A model generated the notes under the pieces. The model was not told the DNA's origin, made no database searches, and was given only the letters and a program-made list of their open reading frames with translations. Below are positions 23,908-32,034 of a DNA stretch of 64,000 bases, piece by piece (positions within the stretch are counted from its first letter, which is position 1; every line of letters starts with the position of its first letter). The DNA lies in the NCBI GenBank assembly GCA_016214035.1, contig JACRPF010000011.1, forward strand, positions 62,001 through 126,000, given 5' to 3'. Made by a program: the position numbers and the translations under genes. The stretch is from Spirochaetota bacterium (GTDB taxonomy: Bacteria; Spirochaetota; Brachyspiria; Brachyspirales; JACRPF01).

Positions 23908-25377
23908 ATGATCTTTCGCGTACTCCGCATCGTTATCGCTTCGATCGTATTTATCGGGTTTGCCGTTTTCGCCGCCGCCGCGGGGCATGTTGTATTTTTA
24001 TCTATGTTACCTGTCTTCGAAGCAGTTCCTGCCGCGCTGCGTTTTGCCGCAACGGGAGCTGTCGAAGGTCTGATCATTCTGATCGTCATCACAGCAGTCA
24101 CGCTCGTGTTCGGACGCATCTACTGCTCGGTGCTCTGTCCGTTCGGCATACTCATGGATATAGCGCGCTTCATCGCCCGGCGATTCAGGAAACAGCGCTA
24201 CCGGTTTCATCGCATCTCCCCCGTACGATATGTAATTGCGATAATCTACGCGCTTGCGTTCGCCGGAGGACTGTCGGCTGTCGTAACACTGCTCGATCCG
24301 TTCAGCGTTTTCACACGCACGACGGCGATTACGGTACAGCCCGCACTCGCGATGACGCATAATGCGCTCGCATCTCATATCGACCGGAATATCATCGCCC
24401 CGCATCCGTCAGCGCTCATAGCCGCACTTGCCGCCGGTCTTGTACTCGTTGCCGGTATCGTACTCGCCGTCTGGCGCGGACGACTCTATTGTTCGCTCAT
24501 CTGTCCGGTGGGTACGCTGCTCGGTGTAGTGTCGCGCATATCTCTGTTCAGAATCATCGTTGATGAACATAAATGCAATTCCTGCGGCATCTGCGCGTCA
24601 CGCTGCAAGGCTGAGTGCATCGATGCGAAACAGAAGAACGTCGACCGGAGCCGCTGCGTCGCCTGCTTTGACTGTCTCGATGTCTGTCCTGACGGCGGTG
24701 TCTCGTATGGATTACCGCGTCGAAAAAACATCGTTGATAACGGACGGCGGGAATTTCTTGTGAACGCCGGCAAAGCGGCGGCTGTCGCGGCAGCGGGGTT
24801 TGCAATACCGGCCCGCATGCTGCTTGACGGTAAAACACCGCTTGTTCCCGCAGACGACAGGACGCTCATCACACCGCCGGGGTCTGGCGGCGTGAAACGC
24901 CTGACGGACGCATGCACCGCGTGTCATTCCTGCATCGCCGCATGCCCCACCGGCGTCATCGTTCCGTCCGCGTTCGAATACGGCATCACCTATCCGTTCC
25001 TGCCGCGGCTGGATTTTACGCGCGCGGCATGCAGTTTCACCTGCACGCAATGCACCACTGTCTGCCCTTCCAATGCGCTGCGCGCTCTCACGCCGGCTGA
25101 AAAGCAGCATACACGCATCGGTTATGCGCGCTTTGAGCGGAGCATATGCATCGTCGTGAAAGACGAGAGTCCGTGTATGCACTGCGCGGATGTCTGCCCC
25201 GTGCAGGCCATAGAAAAAGCGGAATACAAAGAAGGATTGGACATCCCGCTGGTCAACACCGCAATCTGCATCGGATGCGGGGAATGTGAATATGTCTGTC
25301 CCGCGCGTCCCGCACGGGCTATCCATGTCGTCGCCTACGCACAACACCTGCAGAAACACCCTATGATAAATATGTAA
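23908..25377 (+). CDS. NapH-type membrane polyferredoxin fused to a periplasmic-type ferredoxin
   Basis: 489 residues. The first ~215 residues hold about five membrane helices with two CX3CP pairs (YCSVLCPFG, YCSLICPVG), the NapH/MauN/CcoG signature. Then two 4Fe-4S motifs (CNSCGICASRCKAEC and CVACFDCLDVCP). At about residue 273 comes NGRREFLVNAGKAAAVAAAG, a Tat-like signal inside the chain, followed by further clusters (CTACHSCIAACP, CTQCTTVCP, CMHCADVCP, CIGCGECEYVCP). It looks like NapH joined to NapG. It should pass electrons between the quinone pool and an acceptor at the membrane. It precedes an oxygen-detoxification cluster but has no shared promoter with it. Start chosen by length; no clear Shine-Dalgarno. 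Confidence 0.8.
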   Translation: MIFRVLRIVIASIVFIGFAVFAAAAGHVVFLSMLPVFEAVPAALRFAATGAVEGLIILIVITAVTLVFGRIYCSVLCPFGILMDIARFIARRFRKQRYRFHRISPVRYVIAIIYALAFAGGLSAVVTLLDPFSVFTRTTAITVQPALAMTHNALASHIDRNIIAPHPSALIAALAAGLVLVAGIVLAVWRGRLYCSLICPVGTLLGVVSRISLFRIIVDEHKCNSCGICASRCKAECIDAKQKNVDRSRCVACFDCLDVCPDGGVSYGLPRRKNIVDNGRREFLVNAGKAAAVAAAGFAIPARMLLDGKTPLVPADDRTLITPPGSGGVKRLTDACTACHSCIAACPTGVIVPSAFEYGITYPFLPRLDFTRAACSFTCTQCTTVCPSNALRALTPAEKQHTRIGYARFERSICIVVKDESPCMHCADVCPVQAIEKAEYKEGLDIPLVNTAICIGCGECEYVCPARPARAIHVVAYAQHLQKHPMINM

Positions 25378-25399
25378 TCTGTCGCATGCAGCGTACGGT

Positions 25400-25435
25400 T
25401 TGACATCCTCGATAATTTTATTATAATCATTGAGC
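25400..25435 (+). promoter_or_regulatory. promoter with PerR/Fur-like box, oxygen-detoxification operon
   Basis: TTGACA (25400-25405), 16-bp spacer, TATAAT (25422-25427). The -10 lies in TTATAATCATTGAG, which matches the PerR box TTATAATNATTATAA at 10 of 14 fixed positions, with a perfect left half. The genes downstream are classic PerR targets in other bacteria. Promoter certain in form; the regulator is inferred. Confidence 0.6.
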
Positions 25436-25449
25436 GTACTGATAACGCG

Positions 25450-25463
25450 CAGGGAATTCCCTG
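25450..25463. promoter_or_regulatory. 14-bp perfect palindrome in the leader
   Basis: CAGGGAATTCCCTG lies about 15-30 bases downstream of the predicted transcription start and ~37 bases before the rubredoxin ATG. It may be an operator or a leader hairpin; there is no T-run. Confidence 0.4.
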
Positions 25464-25499
25464 AATAATGCAAACAGTATTCGTATCAAAGGAGCTCCT

Positions 25500-25658
25500 A
25501 TGGACAAGTATGTGTGCGACGTCTGCGGTTATGTATATGACCCGGCGAAGGGCGACCCGAAAGGAAAAATAGCCCCGGGAACTCCGTTCGATAAACTCCC
25601 CGATGACTGGACATGCCCCGAGTGCGGCGCGCCGAAGGACCAGTTCTCTAAAGCGTAA
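25500..25658 (+). CDS. rubredoxin
   Basis: 52 residues, a full-length small rubredoxin: [12 protein letters not shown] supplies the first Cys pair, [14 protein letters not shown] the second, with the expected PG(T)PFDKLP between. The iron is held by four Cys and carries single electrons. AAAGGAG stands just before the ATG. It starts the operon that goes on to the flavodiiron protein, superoxide reductase and rubrerythrin, and is probably their shared electron donor in the cytosol. Confidence 0.95.
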   Translation: MDKYVCDVCGYVYDPAKGDPKGKIAPGTPFDKLPDDWTCPECGAPKDQFSKA

Positions 25659-25688
25659 TATCACCTTGTCCGAGAGGGATGTCTGTCA

Positions 25689-26867
25689 GTGAAATGTGAA
25701 ATAAAAAAAAACAGTAATGCCTGGTGGGTGGGCGGCGTGGATTGGAATCTGCGCGACTTTCACGGTTATACCACCGAGCGGGGCAGCACCTATAACGCCT
25801 ATCTTATTGTCGATGAGAAGATTGCGCTTGTCGATACGGTAAAATATTACCTTGTCGATGAACTCATCGAGCGCGTGAAAGAAGTCGTCGATCCTGCGTC
25901 AATCGATTATATCATATCGAATCACACCGAGATGGACCACTCCGGTGGCCTGACACGCCTTGCGGCGCTCTGCCCGAAGGCGAAAATACTCGCATCCGCC
26001 AACGGCGTGAAGAATCTGTCACGGCATTTTCCATCGCTTCAGGTGACGGCGGTTGCCGACGGGGAAACACTCTCGCTCGGCCGTTCGACCGTATCGTTTC
26101 ACTATGAGCAGATGGTGCACTGGCCCGACAATATGGCTACCTATCACCGCGAGTCGAAGATACTGTTCTCGAACGATGCGTTCGGTCAGCATATCGCATC
26201 GGCCGAGCGTTTTGATGATGAATACAACGGCGGCGTTCTCATGGAGGAGGCCGCCAAATACTATGCGAATATTGTATGGCCGTACGGCGCGCAGGTGCAG
26301 AAGGTGCTCACCGCGCTCGGCACGCTCGCTATCGATATCATCGCCCCATCGCACGGTATTATCTGGCGTTCCATGATCGCCGATATCATGAAAAAGTACT
26401 GGCAATGGGCCCGCAATGAGACAAAGAATACCGCTGTAATTACCTACGATACAATGTGGCAGTCGACTGCACTGCTCGCGAAAGCGCTGATGCGCGGGCT
26501 CGAAGACGCCGGCGTGCCGACCACCATCTATAATGCCGCCGTGACACCGTCGTCGGATATCATCACCGCGGCGCTTGAGGCTAAGATCATCGCCGTCGGT
26601 TCGTCAACGCTCAACAACAATATGCTTCCCACGGTTGCGGGTTTTCTCACGTATCTCAAAGGCCTTGCGCCTAAGAACCGCACCGGTTTCGCATTCGGTT
26701 CGTACGGATGGGGAGGCCAGGCTCCGAAACAGATTCATGAAATGTTGGCCGCTCTGGAGTGGTCATTGCCCGTCGATGCCCTGCGTGTGCAGTTTATCCC
26801 GACGGAAGCCGACATCGAGCGCGCAAGAGAAGCAGGCCGTGCATTGGCCGCTTCGATACAAGGATAA
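25689..26867 (+). CDS. flavodiiron protein (rubredoxin:oxygen oxidoreductase)
   Basis: 392 residues from a GTG start; the overlapping ATG frame stops at once, and GAGGGA precedes the GTG. The N-terminal beta-lactamase-like domain has the diiron signature NHTEMDHSG (HxExDH) and later H and D ligands (FSNDAFGQH, PSHGIIW). The C-terminal ~140 residues are a flavodoxin-like FMN domain (YDTMWQSTALLAK, GSYGWGGQ). The enzyme takes electrons from rubredoxin and reduces O2 to water, or NO to N2O. Length is normal and there is no extra rubredoxin domain, matching the free rubredoxin gene 30 bases upstream. Confidence 0.95.
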   Translation: MKCEIKKNSNAWWVGGVDWNLRDFHGYTTERGSTYNAYLIVDEKIALVDTVKYYLVDELIERVKEVVDPASIDYIISNHTEMDHSGGLTRLAALCPKAKILASANGVKNLSRHFPSLQVTAVADGETLSLGRSTVSFHYEQMVHWPDNMATYHRESKILFSNDAFGQHIASAERFDDEYNGGVLMEEAAKYYANIVWPYGAQVQKVLTALGTLAIDIIAPSHGIIWRSMIADIMKKYWQWARNETKNTAVITYDTMWQSTALLAKALMRGLEDAGVPTTIYNAAVTPSSDIITAALEAKIIAVGSSTLNNNMLPTVAGFLTYLKGLAPKNRTGFAFGSYGWGGQAPKQIHEMLAALEWSLPVDALRVQFIPTEADIERAREAGRALAASIQG

Positions 26868-26871
26868 TACT

Positions 26872-26887
26872 ACCGTGATATCACGGT
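26872..26887. promoter_or_regulatory. 16-bp perfect palindrome inside the operon
   Basis: ACCGTGATATCACGGT fills a third of the 47-base gap between the flavodiiron and superoxide-reductase genes. It may be an operator or a processing hairpin that lets the downstream genes be expressed differently. Confidence 0.4.
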
Positions 26888-26914
26888 GTATATAAACGTA
26901 TCAGGAGGAAACAC

Positions 26915-27244
26915 ATGGGATTCGGTCAAAAGCTGAAAAACGCGAGCGTTGAAGGCAAGGAAAAGCATGTTCCGGCCATCGAGGTAAGCGGTACGACGGT
27001 GAAAGTGATCGTCGGAAAAGAAGTGGCGCATCCGAACACGGTTGAGCATCACATCGCATGGATAAAACTGTTCGGCGTGAAAAAAGAGAACAGTCAGCTG
27101 GTGGAGATTGCCTCCGCGCAGTTCGGGCCCACGTATGTAAAACCGACGATTACGGCTGAACTCGCCGGCGGCGAATACAGCGAGCTTATCGCGCTGGAAT
27201 ACTGCAATCTTCACGGCGTGTGGGAAAACAGCGTCACACTGTAA
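26915..27244 (+). CDS. superoxide reductase (neelaredoxin type)
   Basis: 109 residues, one-iron class: it lacks the N-terminal desulforedoxin domain of two-iron desulfoferrodoxins. EKHVP gives the loop Glu and first His, AHPNTVEHHIAW the next histidines, and EYCNLHG the Cys and last His of the catalytic Fe site. It reduces superoxide to hydrogen peroxide without making O2, using rubredoxin electrons. Strong AGGAGG before the ATG. The peroxide product would be removed by the rubrerythrin encoded next. Confidence 0.95.
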   Translation: MGFGQKLKNASVEGKEKHVPAIEVSGTTVKVIVGKEVAHPNTVEHHIAWIKLFGVKKENSQLVEIASAQFGPTYVKPTITAELAGGEYSELIALEYCNLHGVWENSVTL

Positions 27245-27284
27245 ACTATCGAAGCACTAAAACAATTAAACTACGAGGTATCGC

Positions 27285-27821
27285 ATGAAAGATCTGAAAG
27301 GAACCAAAACCGAAAAAAATCTTGAGGCGGCGTTCGCCGGAGAATCGATGGCGCGCAACAAGTACACCTATTTCGCTTCGGTGGCGAAAAAAGAGGGTTA
27401 TGAGCAGATCGCAGCCATCTTCCTTGATTCCGCCGAGAACGAGAAGGAACATGCGAAACGGCATTTCAAGACATTGAACGGCATATCGGAAAAAACCACG
27501 GAAAATATTCAGCACGCCATCGACGGTGAGCACTATGAATGGACGGAAATGTATCCGGGTTTCGCAAAGACGGCGAAAGAAGAGGGCTTCAACGATATCG
27601 CCATCATGTTCGAGAAGATTGCCGCCGCGGAAAAGGGACACGAAGAACGCTATCAGATAATGCTTGACAGCATCACCAAGGGCACCGTATTCAAGAAATC
27701 CGGCGTGGTGAAATGGCGCTGCCGCAACTGCGGTTACATCCACGAAGGTGAAAGCGCGCTGGAAAAATGTCCGGCATGCCTGCATCCGAAAGCGTACTTC
27801 GAGGTAAAGGCAGAGTATTGA
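27285..27821 (+). CDS. rubrerythrin
   Basis: 178 residues. The N-terminal four-helix domain carries the diiron ligands ([29 protein letters not shown]-type segment here [18 protein letters not shown]). The C-terminal ~40 residues are a rubredoxin-like domain with [10 protein letters not shown] and CPACLHPK. It reduces hydrogen peroxide in the cytosol of anaerobes. Forty bases separate it from the superoxide reductase gene, and ruvC begins four bases after its stop. Confidence 0.95.
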   Translation: MKDLKGTKTEKNLEAAFAGESMARNKYTYFASVAKKEGYEQIAAIFLDSAENEKEHAKRHFKTLNGISEKTTENIQHAIDGEHYEWTEMYPGFAKTAKEEGFNDIAIMFEKIAAAEKGHEERYQIMLDSITKGTVFKKSGVVKWRCRNCGYIHEGESALEKCPACLHPKAYFEVKAEY

Positions 27822-27825
27822 GGTC

Positions 27826-28317
27826 ATGACACTCGGTATCGATCCGGGCTACGGACGTACCGGTTATGCGTTCGTCACCCCCGACGGACAGCGATATGCG
27901 CTGCACGCACACGGCGTCATAGAAACGCCGGCGGGCAAAACGATCGCCGAACGGCTTTCGATGCTGTATACGAAACTGGATTCGCTCATCGCGGAACATA
28001 AACCGGATGAGGCGTCCATCGAAGAGCTGTTTTTCTCCAAGAACACGAAGACGGCGATTGCGGTTGCGGAAGCGCGCGGCGTAATACTGCTCGCACTGAC
28101 ACAGCGCGGCGTTCCGATCTTCGAATATACGCCGAATGAAGTGAAAGTATCGGTTGCGGGAAGCGGACGCGCGACAAAACCGCAGATAGCGCGTATGCTG
28201 CCTCTCTTGTTCGGCGGAAGAACGATAACACAGGACGACACCGCGGACGCCGCCGCCGCCGCGGTAACACACATCAGCCGCGGAGCGGTGCTTCGCGCAA
28301 TCGGGAGAGCACGATGA
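27826..28317 (+). CDS. ruvC: Holliday junction resolvase RuvC
   Basis: 163 residues. Catalytic acids are visible: Asp in GIDPGYG, Glu in IEELFF, and the QDDTADA pair near residue 138, with the usual RATKPQIARM DNA-binding helix before them. RuvC cuts Holliday junctions after RuvAB branch migration. GAGG stands before the ATG. It follows rubrerythrin by four bases and overlaps ruvA by four (ATGA), so it is translationally coupled to ruvA and probably transcribed with the oxygen-defence genes. ruvB is not in the window. Confidence 0.93.
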   Translation: MTLGIDPGYGRTGYAFVTPDGQRYALHAHGVIETPAGKTIAERLSMLYTKLDSLIAEHKPDEASIEELFFSKNTKTAIAVAEARGVILLALTQRGVPIFEYTPNEVKVSVAGSGRATKPQIARMLPLLFGGRTITQDDTADAAAAAVTHISRGAVLRAIGRAR

Positions 28318-28883
28318 TAGGAATGCTTCGCGGACGCGTTGAACATCTCAACGATACAACAATACTGCTCATTACCGGCGGCATCGGTTTTGAGGTGAGC
28401 GTCGGCAGGCATTTTACGCAGAGCGGCGATGACATCACGCTCTTTACGCATCTCATCCACCGCGAGGATGCGATGATGCTTTTCGGGTTCGCCACCAAGG
28501 AGCGCAAGGATATGTTCCTCCTGCTCCTGAGTGCGCAGGGCATCGGTCCGAAAATAGCCATGGAGATAATCGGAACATTCACGCCGGCGGAACTTGTTGA
28601 AATACTGTTCGCGCAGGATGTGAAACGGCTCACGTCGGTACCCGGCATGGGTATGAAAAAAGCGGAAAAACTTATTTTCGAGCTGAAAGACAGAATACAG
28701 AAAATGGAACTTTCACCCGGCGCCGGGACGGCAACGGGCGGTACGGCAGGCGATGCGGTAAAAGCGCTCATCGTATTGGGGTTTTCGCCTTCGGAGGCTA
28801 TGGCTGCCGTAGGCAAAGCGCCGTCGGGACTTCAGACGGAAGCGCTCATCAAGCACGCACTGCAGCTGCTTGCAAAGAAGTAG
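28314..28883 (+). CDS. ruvA: Holliday junction branch migration protein RuvA
   Basis: 189 residues, family length. Domain I shows MIGMLRG and the OB-fold; domain II has the two helix-hairpin-helix motifs (LLSAQGIGPKIAME, LTSVPGMGMKKAEKLI); domain III ends in ALIVLGFSPSEAMAAV, the part that contacts RuvB. RuvA tetramers bind the junction. It overlaps ruvC by four bases and converges on the anti-sigma gene just after its stop. Confidence 0.94.
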   Translation: MIGMLRGRVEHLNDTTILLITGGIGFEVSVGRHFTQSGDDITLFTHLIHREDAMMLFGFATKERKDMFLLLLSAQGIGPKIAMEIIGTFTPAELVEILFAQDVKRLTSVPGMGMKKAEKLIFELKDRIQKMELSPGAGTATGGTAGDAVKALIVLGFSPSEAMAAVGKAPSGLQTEALIKHALQLLAKK

Positions 28884-28890
28884 GTCATTT

Positions 28891-29346
28891 TTACAGATCC
28901 GTCGCGCTGAAATATGCCGCCATCGGCTCATAACCCGCAGGCTGATCGGTGACGGTACCGCGGTGCTGAACACTGAGCATGTTCATCAGATGATAATCAA
29001 GGGTGTCGACGCCGGGAAGACGCACGGGTTCATTCACCCGGTGTGTCCGTATGAATGACAGTGACGATATTCCCGCGATAAGGAGCAGGCTTGCCGCCGC
29101 TGCCGCTGCCTGCAGTATGATGCGGTTGAATGCGGTGCGCTGCGCCGCCATCGGATGAAATACGGCGGCACCCATATCCGGCGTGTGTGCCGCAAGACGT
29201 TTACGCAATGCGCCGTATGCCGCGGCTTTTTTTCTGCATGAGGCGCAGACCGCGAGATGCTCGGCGGTTTGTGAAGTCTCACCGGGGGAAAGGTCATTGT
29301 CGATGCGGCGGCTCAGCAGCATTTCATACTGTTCGCATTCTTTCAT
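28891..29346 (-). CDS. zinc-finger anti-sigma factor, membrane-anchored
   Basis: 151 residues. The N-terminal HLAVCASCRKKA is the HX3CX2C zinc motif of anti-sigma domain proteins (zf-HC2). One transmembrane helix follows at about residues 76-98 (LQAAAAAASLLLIAGI), leaving a ~50-residue periplasmic tail. It should hold the ECF sigma factor encoded just upstream, whose gene overlaps it by four bases, and release it on a periplasmic signal. It is the last gene of a three-gene operon. Confidence 0.85.
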   Translation of the reverse strand: MKECEQYEMLLSRRIDNDLSPGETSQTAEHLAVCASCRKKAAAYGALRKRLAAHTPDMGAAVFHPMAAQRTAFNRIILQAAAAAASLLLIAGISSLSFIRTHRVNEPVRLPGVDTLDYHLMNMLSVQHRGTVTDQPAGYEPMAAYFSATDL

Positions 29347-29906
29347 AATGTCACCCCCATTGATTTGAAGATAGTCAAGAGCCGTTCGCGGGCCCGGAAT
29401 ATCCTTGTTCGTACGGTGTTCAGCGGGATGCTGAGCGCCGCGGCTATGTCATCGTATGACAAGTGTTCGTACTCGGCAAGCAGAAGCGGTGTCCGCAATT
29501 TCGGAGCGAGCTGTGCGAGCGCCTTCTCAACGACGATCTTGTCCGCCACCCGGTCATCGTGTTTTTCCTGTTCAATGACATGCGCGGTAAGCCGCTCCAT
29601 CACCGCGCGCGAACGCACCGAACGCCGCACCGCGTCGATGGCCTTGTTCGTCGTGATGCGGTAGAGATACGTGAATATCTTCGCCTTGCCGTTGAACCGC
29701 TCGCGCGTTCTATGGAACGATACGAACGAATCCTGCACCACCTCGCGCGCCGTTTCCGCGTCGCCGACGATTTTCATCGCGATGCTGGTGAGCGGGAGCG
29801 TATAGCGTTCGGTTATCTCGCGGTAGGCGGCCTCGTCATTCGCCTTGAGACGAAGTACCAGCGCCGTTTCGTCGGCACCCGTGCTCGCAGTCGCAAGCAT
29901 CGTCAT
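29343..29906 (-). CDS. ECF-type RNA polymerase sigma factor
   Basis: 187 residues. Region 2: YREITERYTLPL through FVSFHRTRERFNG, with the RITTNKAIDAVRR segment; region 4: LRTPLLLAEYEHLSYDDIAAAL and LNTVRTRIFRARERL, shown in parts, the DNA-35-binding helix-turn-helix. It directs RNA polymerase to a regulon set by the anti-sigma factor downstream. Both ends overlap neighbours by four bases (ATGA), so the three genes are translated as a coupled unit. Confidence 0.92.
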   Translation of the reverse strand: MTMLATASTGADETALVLRLKANDEAAYREITERYTLPLTSIAMKIVGDAETAREVVQDSFVSFHRTRERFNGKAKIFTYLYRITTNKAIDAVRRSVRSRAVMERLTAHVIEQEKHDDRVADKIVVEKALAQLAPKLRTPLLLAEYEHLSYDDIAAALSIPLNTVRTRIFRARERLLTIFKSMGVTL

Positions 29907-30382
29907 CGCGGAGTATCGTTCTTTCCGCTGCCGCGGTCCATCGGCATTCCGCGCCGCTGCATCATCTGATTACGCATGTTGATTATCATGCGCCATTTCT
30001 CCATCTGCTCTTTATTGAGGAGCGCCTTGATATCGAGGTCGGCTTTGATGCGCATATATTCCAAATCGGCTGAAAGCGCGCCTTTTTTATCGATGATCGA
30101 TTTCACCTTGCCGGCGTCCGGGCTGTCCTTGAGAAGCTCTTCCTTAAGATTGAGCGCCTCCCTGTCGAGTTCAATGCTTTTGCGCTCCATCTTCGACTGC
30201 CGGTCGGCGATGATGGCGGTAATCTTTTTTTCCTGCTCATCGGTGAGCGAGAGCATCTTTTTCAGGTACTGCGTGGAGTCGCCGCTCTCGATTTTTTTAT
30301 CACGAAAACCTACGTTCTCGGGAGCTGCATCGGCGCAGACGAGCATGGCGGCGCAGGCAAGCATGGTTAAAAGTGTTTTCAT
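29903..30382 (-). CDS. periplasmic Spy/CpxP/CnrX-like protein
   Basis: 159 residues from ATG 30382, chosen because of GGAGG upstream and a signal peptide right after it (LLTMLACAAMLVCADA). The mature part is a helical hairpin with LTxxQ-type motifs: SLTDEQEKKI and LNKEQMEKW, rich in Lys, Glu and Met, with MRNQMMQRRGMPM at the C-terminal end. Such proteins are chaperones (Spy) or metal sensors (CnrX). Being first in an operon with an ECF sigma factor and its anti-sigma factor, a sensor role is plausible but inferred. Confidence 0.75.
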   Translation of the reverse strand: MKTLLTMLACAAMLVCADAAPENVGFRDKKIESGDSTQYLKKMLSLTDEQEKKITAIIADRQSKMERKSIELDREALNLKEELLKDSPDAGKVKSIIDKKGALSADLEYMRIKADLDIKALLNKEQMEKWRMIINMRNQMMQRRGMPMDRGSGKNDTPR

Positions 30383-30432
30383 ATGTCGTTCCTCCGTACG
30401 GTCACGATTTGTAATGTTTCGTACGAATGTAT

Positions 30433-30458
30433 GACGCAATAACGTGAACTATAGTTCC
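30433..30458 (-). promoter_or_regulatory. candidate ECF-type promoter, autoregulatory
   Basis: On the minus strand GGAAC (30458-30454), 17 bases, CGTC (30436-30433), the usual ECF -35/-10 pattern. It lies about 50 bases before the Spy-like ATG. The GGAAC overlaps a perfect palindrome GAACTATAGTTC (30446-30457), which could instead be an operator. Confidence 0.45.
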
Positions 30459-30495
30459 CTGTGAGTACAGCGGTACCGCTTCGGCAGCTCCCGCG

Positions 30496-31959
30496 CTATG
30501 CCCGCATGTGCGGGAACAGTATCGTATCACGGATGCTTCCCGAGTTGATGAAGAGCATGATGAGCCGGTCGATGCCGATGCCCAGGCCCCCCGCCGGCGG
30601 CATGCCGTGCTCGAGCGCGTTGACGAAATCCTCGTCCATGAACATCGCTTCTTCGTCGCCCCCGGCGCGTTCCTTCACCTGCTCCTCGAACCGCGCGCGC
30701 TGGTCGATGGGGTCGTTGAGCTCGGAGAAGGCGTTGCCCATCTCGCGTCCATAGATGAACAGCTCGAACCGGTCCACGAGCTCGGGGTTGTCCTTTTTGC
30801 GTTTGGCGAGCGGTGACACCACCTGCGGAAAGTCGGTGATGAACGTGGGTTGTATGAGATGCGCTTCAACTTTTTCCTCGAACACGAGCGTCATGATGAC
30901 GAACTTGTCCGGTGTTCCTTTAACCTCGATGCCGAGTTTTTTCGCCTCAGCCGCAGCCTGCTCATTATTCATCGCGTAAAAATCGAGTCCAGTATGATCC
31001 TTTACCGCCTGCGCCATCGGTATGCGTTTCCACGGCGCGGTGAAATCGAGTTCGGTCTCCTGATACGGCACCTTGCGGCTGCCGATGAACGTGTCGCATA
31101 TCGATCCGAATATGGATTCCGTGAGCTCCATCATGTCGCCGCAGTCGGCGTATGCCTGATACACTTCCATCATGGTGAACTCGGGATTGTGCTTGGTGGA
31201 CACGCCCTCGTTGCGGAAATTGCGGTTGAGCTCGAACACGCGTTCCATGCCGCCCACGATGAGCCGCTTGAGATAGAGCTCCGGCGCGATGCGCAGATAC
31301 ATGTCCATGTTCAGCGCGTTGTGATGCGTAACAAACGGGCGGGCCTTGGCGCCGCCGGGTATCACCTGCATCATCGGCGTTTCCACCTCGACGAAACCGC
31401 GCGTACCGAGGAGGTCACGTATATGCTTGACGATGCGCGATCGCAGCACGAACGACTGACGCACGTCATCATTCATGATGAGGTCGATGTAGCGCTGGCG
31501 GTAGCGTGTTTCCGTGTCGGTAAGCCCGTGGAATTTTTCCGGCAGCGGGCTTATCGCCTTCGTGAGAAGCGTGAATGATTTCACGATTATGCTTATCTCG
31601 CCGGTGCGCGTTTTGAACGCCTCGCCGGTTGCTCCCACGATGTCGCCGATGTCGACGAGTTTCTTGAACACATCGTACGTCTCCTCGCCGAGATTGTCGC
31701 GGGTGACGTAGAGCTGTATGTTTCCCGACGCGTCCTTGACGGTGGCGAAACTCGCCTTGCCCATGACTCGCATGAGCATGATGCGTCCGGCAATCGTCAG
31801 CGCGGTCTTGTCTTTTTCAAACGCCTCAAAGTTTTCTTTGACGGCCTTGCTCTGATGTGTGACGTGAAATGCCGCGGGATACGGGTCGATGCCGCGTTCC
31901 TGAAGCGTCTTGATTTTCGCGATGCGGACAGCCTTTTCGTTCGGCGCAGTGTTTTCCAT
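30496..31959 (-). CDS. lysS: lysyl-tRNA synthetase, class II
   Basis: 487 residues. The N-terminal OB-fold anticodon domain (TIAGRIMLMRVMGKASF) precedes the class II core: motif 2 FRNEGVSTKHNPEFT with the Arg and Glu, and motif 3 GLGIGIDRLIML near the C-terminus. It charges tRNA-Lys with lysine. The ATG follows GGAG at nine bases. No T-box or lysine riboswitch is apparent in the short leader. A 12-bp palindrome AGCGGTACCGCT (30469-30480) lies just past the stop. Confidence 0.96.
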   Translation of the reverse strand: MENTAPNEKAVRIAKIKTLQERGIDPYPAAFHVTHQSKAVKENFEAFEKDKTALTIAGRIMLMRVMGKASFATVKDASGNIQLYVTRDNLGEETYDVFKKLVDIGDIVGATGEAFKTRTGEISIIVKSFTLLTKAISPLPEKFHGLTDTETRYRQRYIDLIMNDDVRQSFVLRSRIVKHIRDLLGTRGFVEVETPMMQVIPGGAKARPFVTHHNALNMDMYLRIAPELYLKRLIVGGMERVFELNRNFRNEGVSTKHNPEFTMMEVYQAYADCGDMMELTESIFGSICDTFIGSRKVPYQETELDFTAPWKRIPMAQAVKDHTGLDFYAMNNEQAAAEAKKLGIEVKGTPDKFVIMTLVFEEKVEAHLIQPTFITDFPQVVSPLAKRKKDNPELVDRFELFIYGREMGNAFSELNDPIDQRARFEEQVKERAGGDEEAMFMDEDFVNALEHGMPPAGGLGIGIDRLIMLFINSGSIRDTILFPHMRA

Positions 31960-32034
31960 TGAGATATGCTCCGTATGTGAATGATGTTGTTATCAGGAAA
32001 TATGCAATGTGCGCTTTGGTTATATCATGGCGGG

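Noticed and set aside
30469-30480. Terminator of lysS at the AGCGGTACCGCT palindrome
   Set aside because: The stem is short and lacks a T-run; it may be a binding site or chance.
31960-32034. Riboswitch or T-box upstream of lysS
   Set aside because: The gap is only about 75 bases and shows no T-box or lysine-element consensus.
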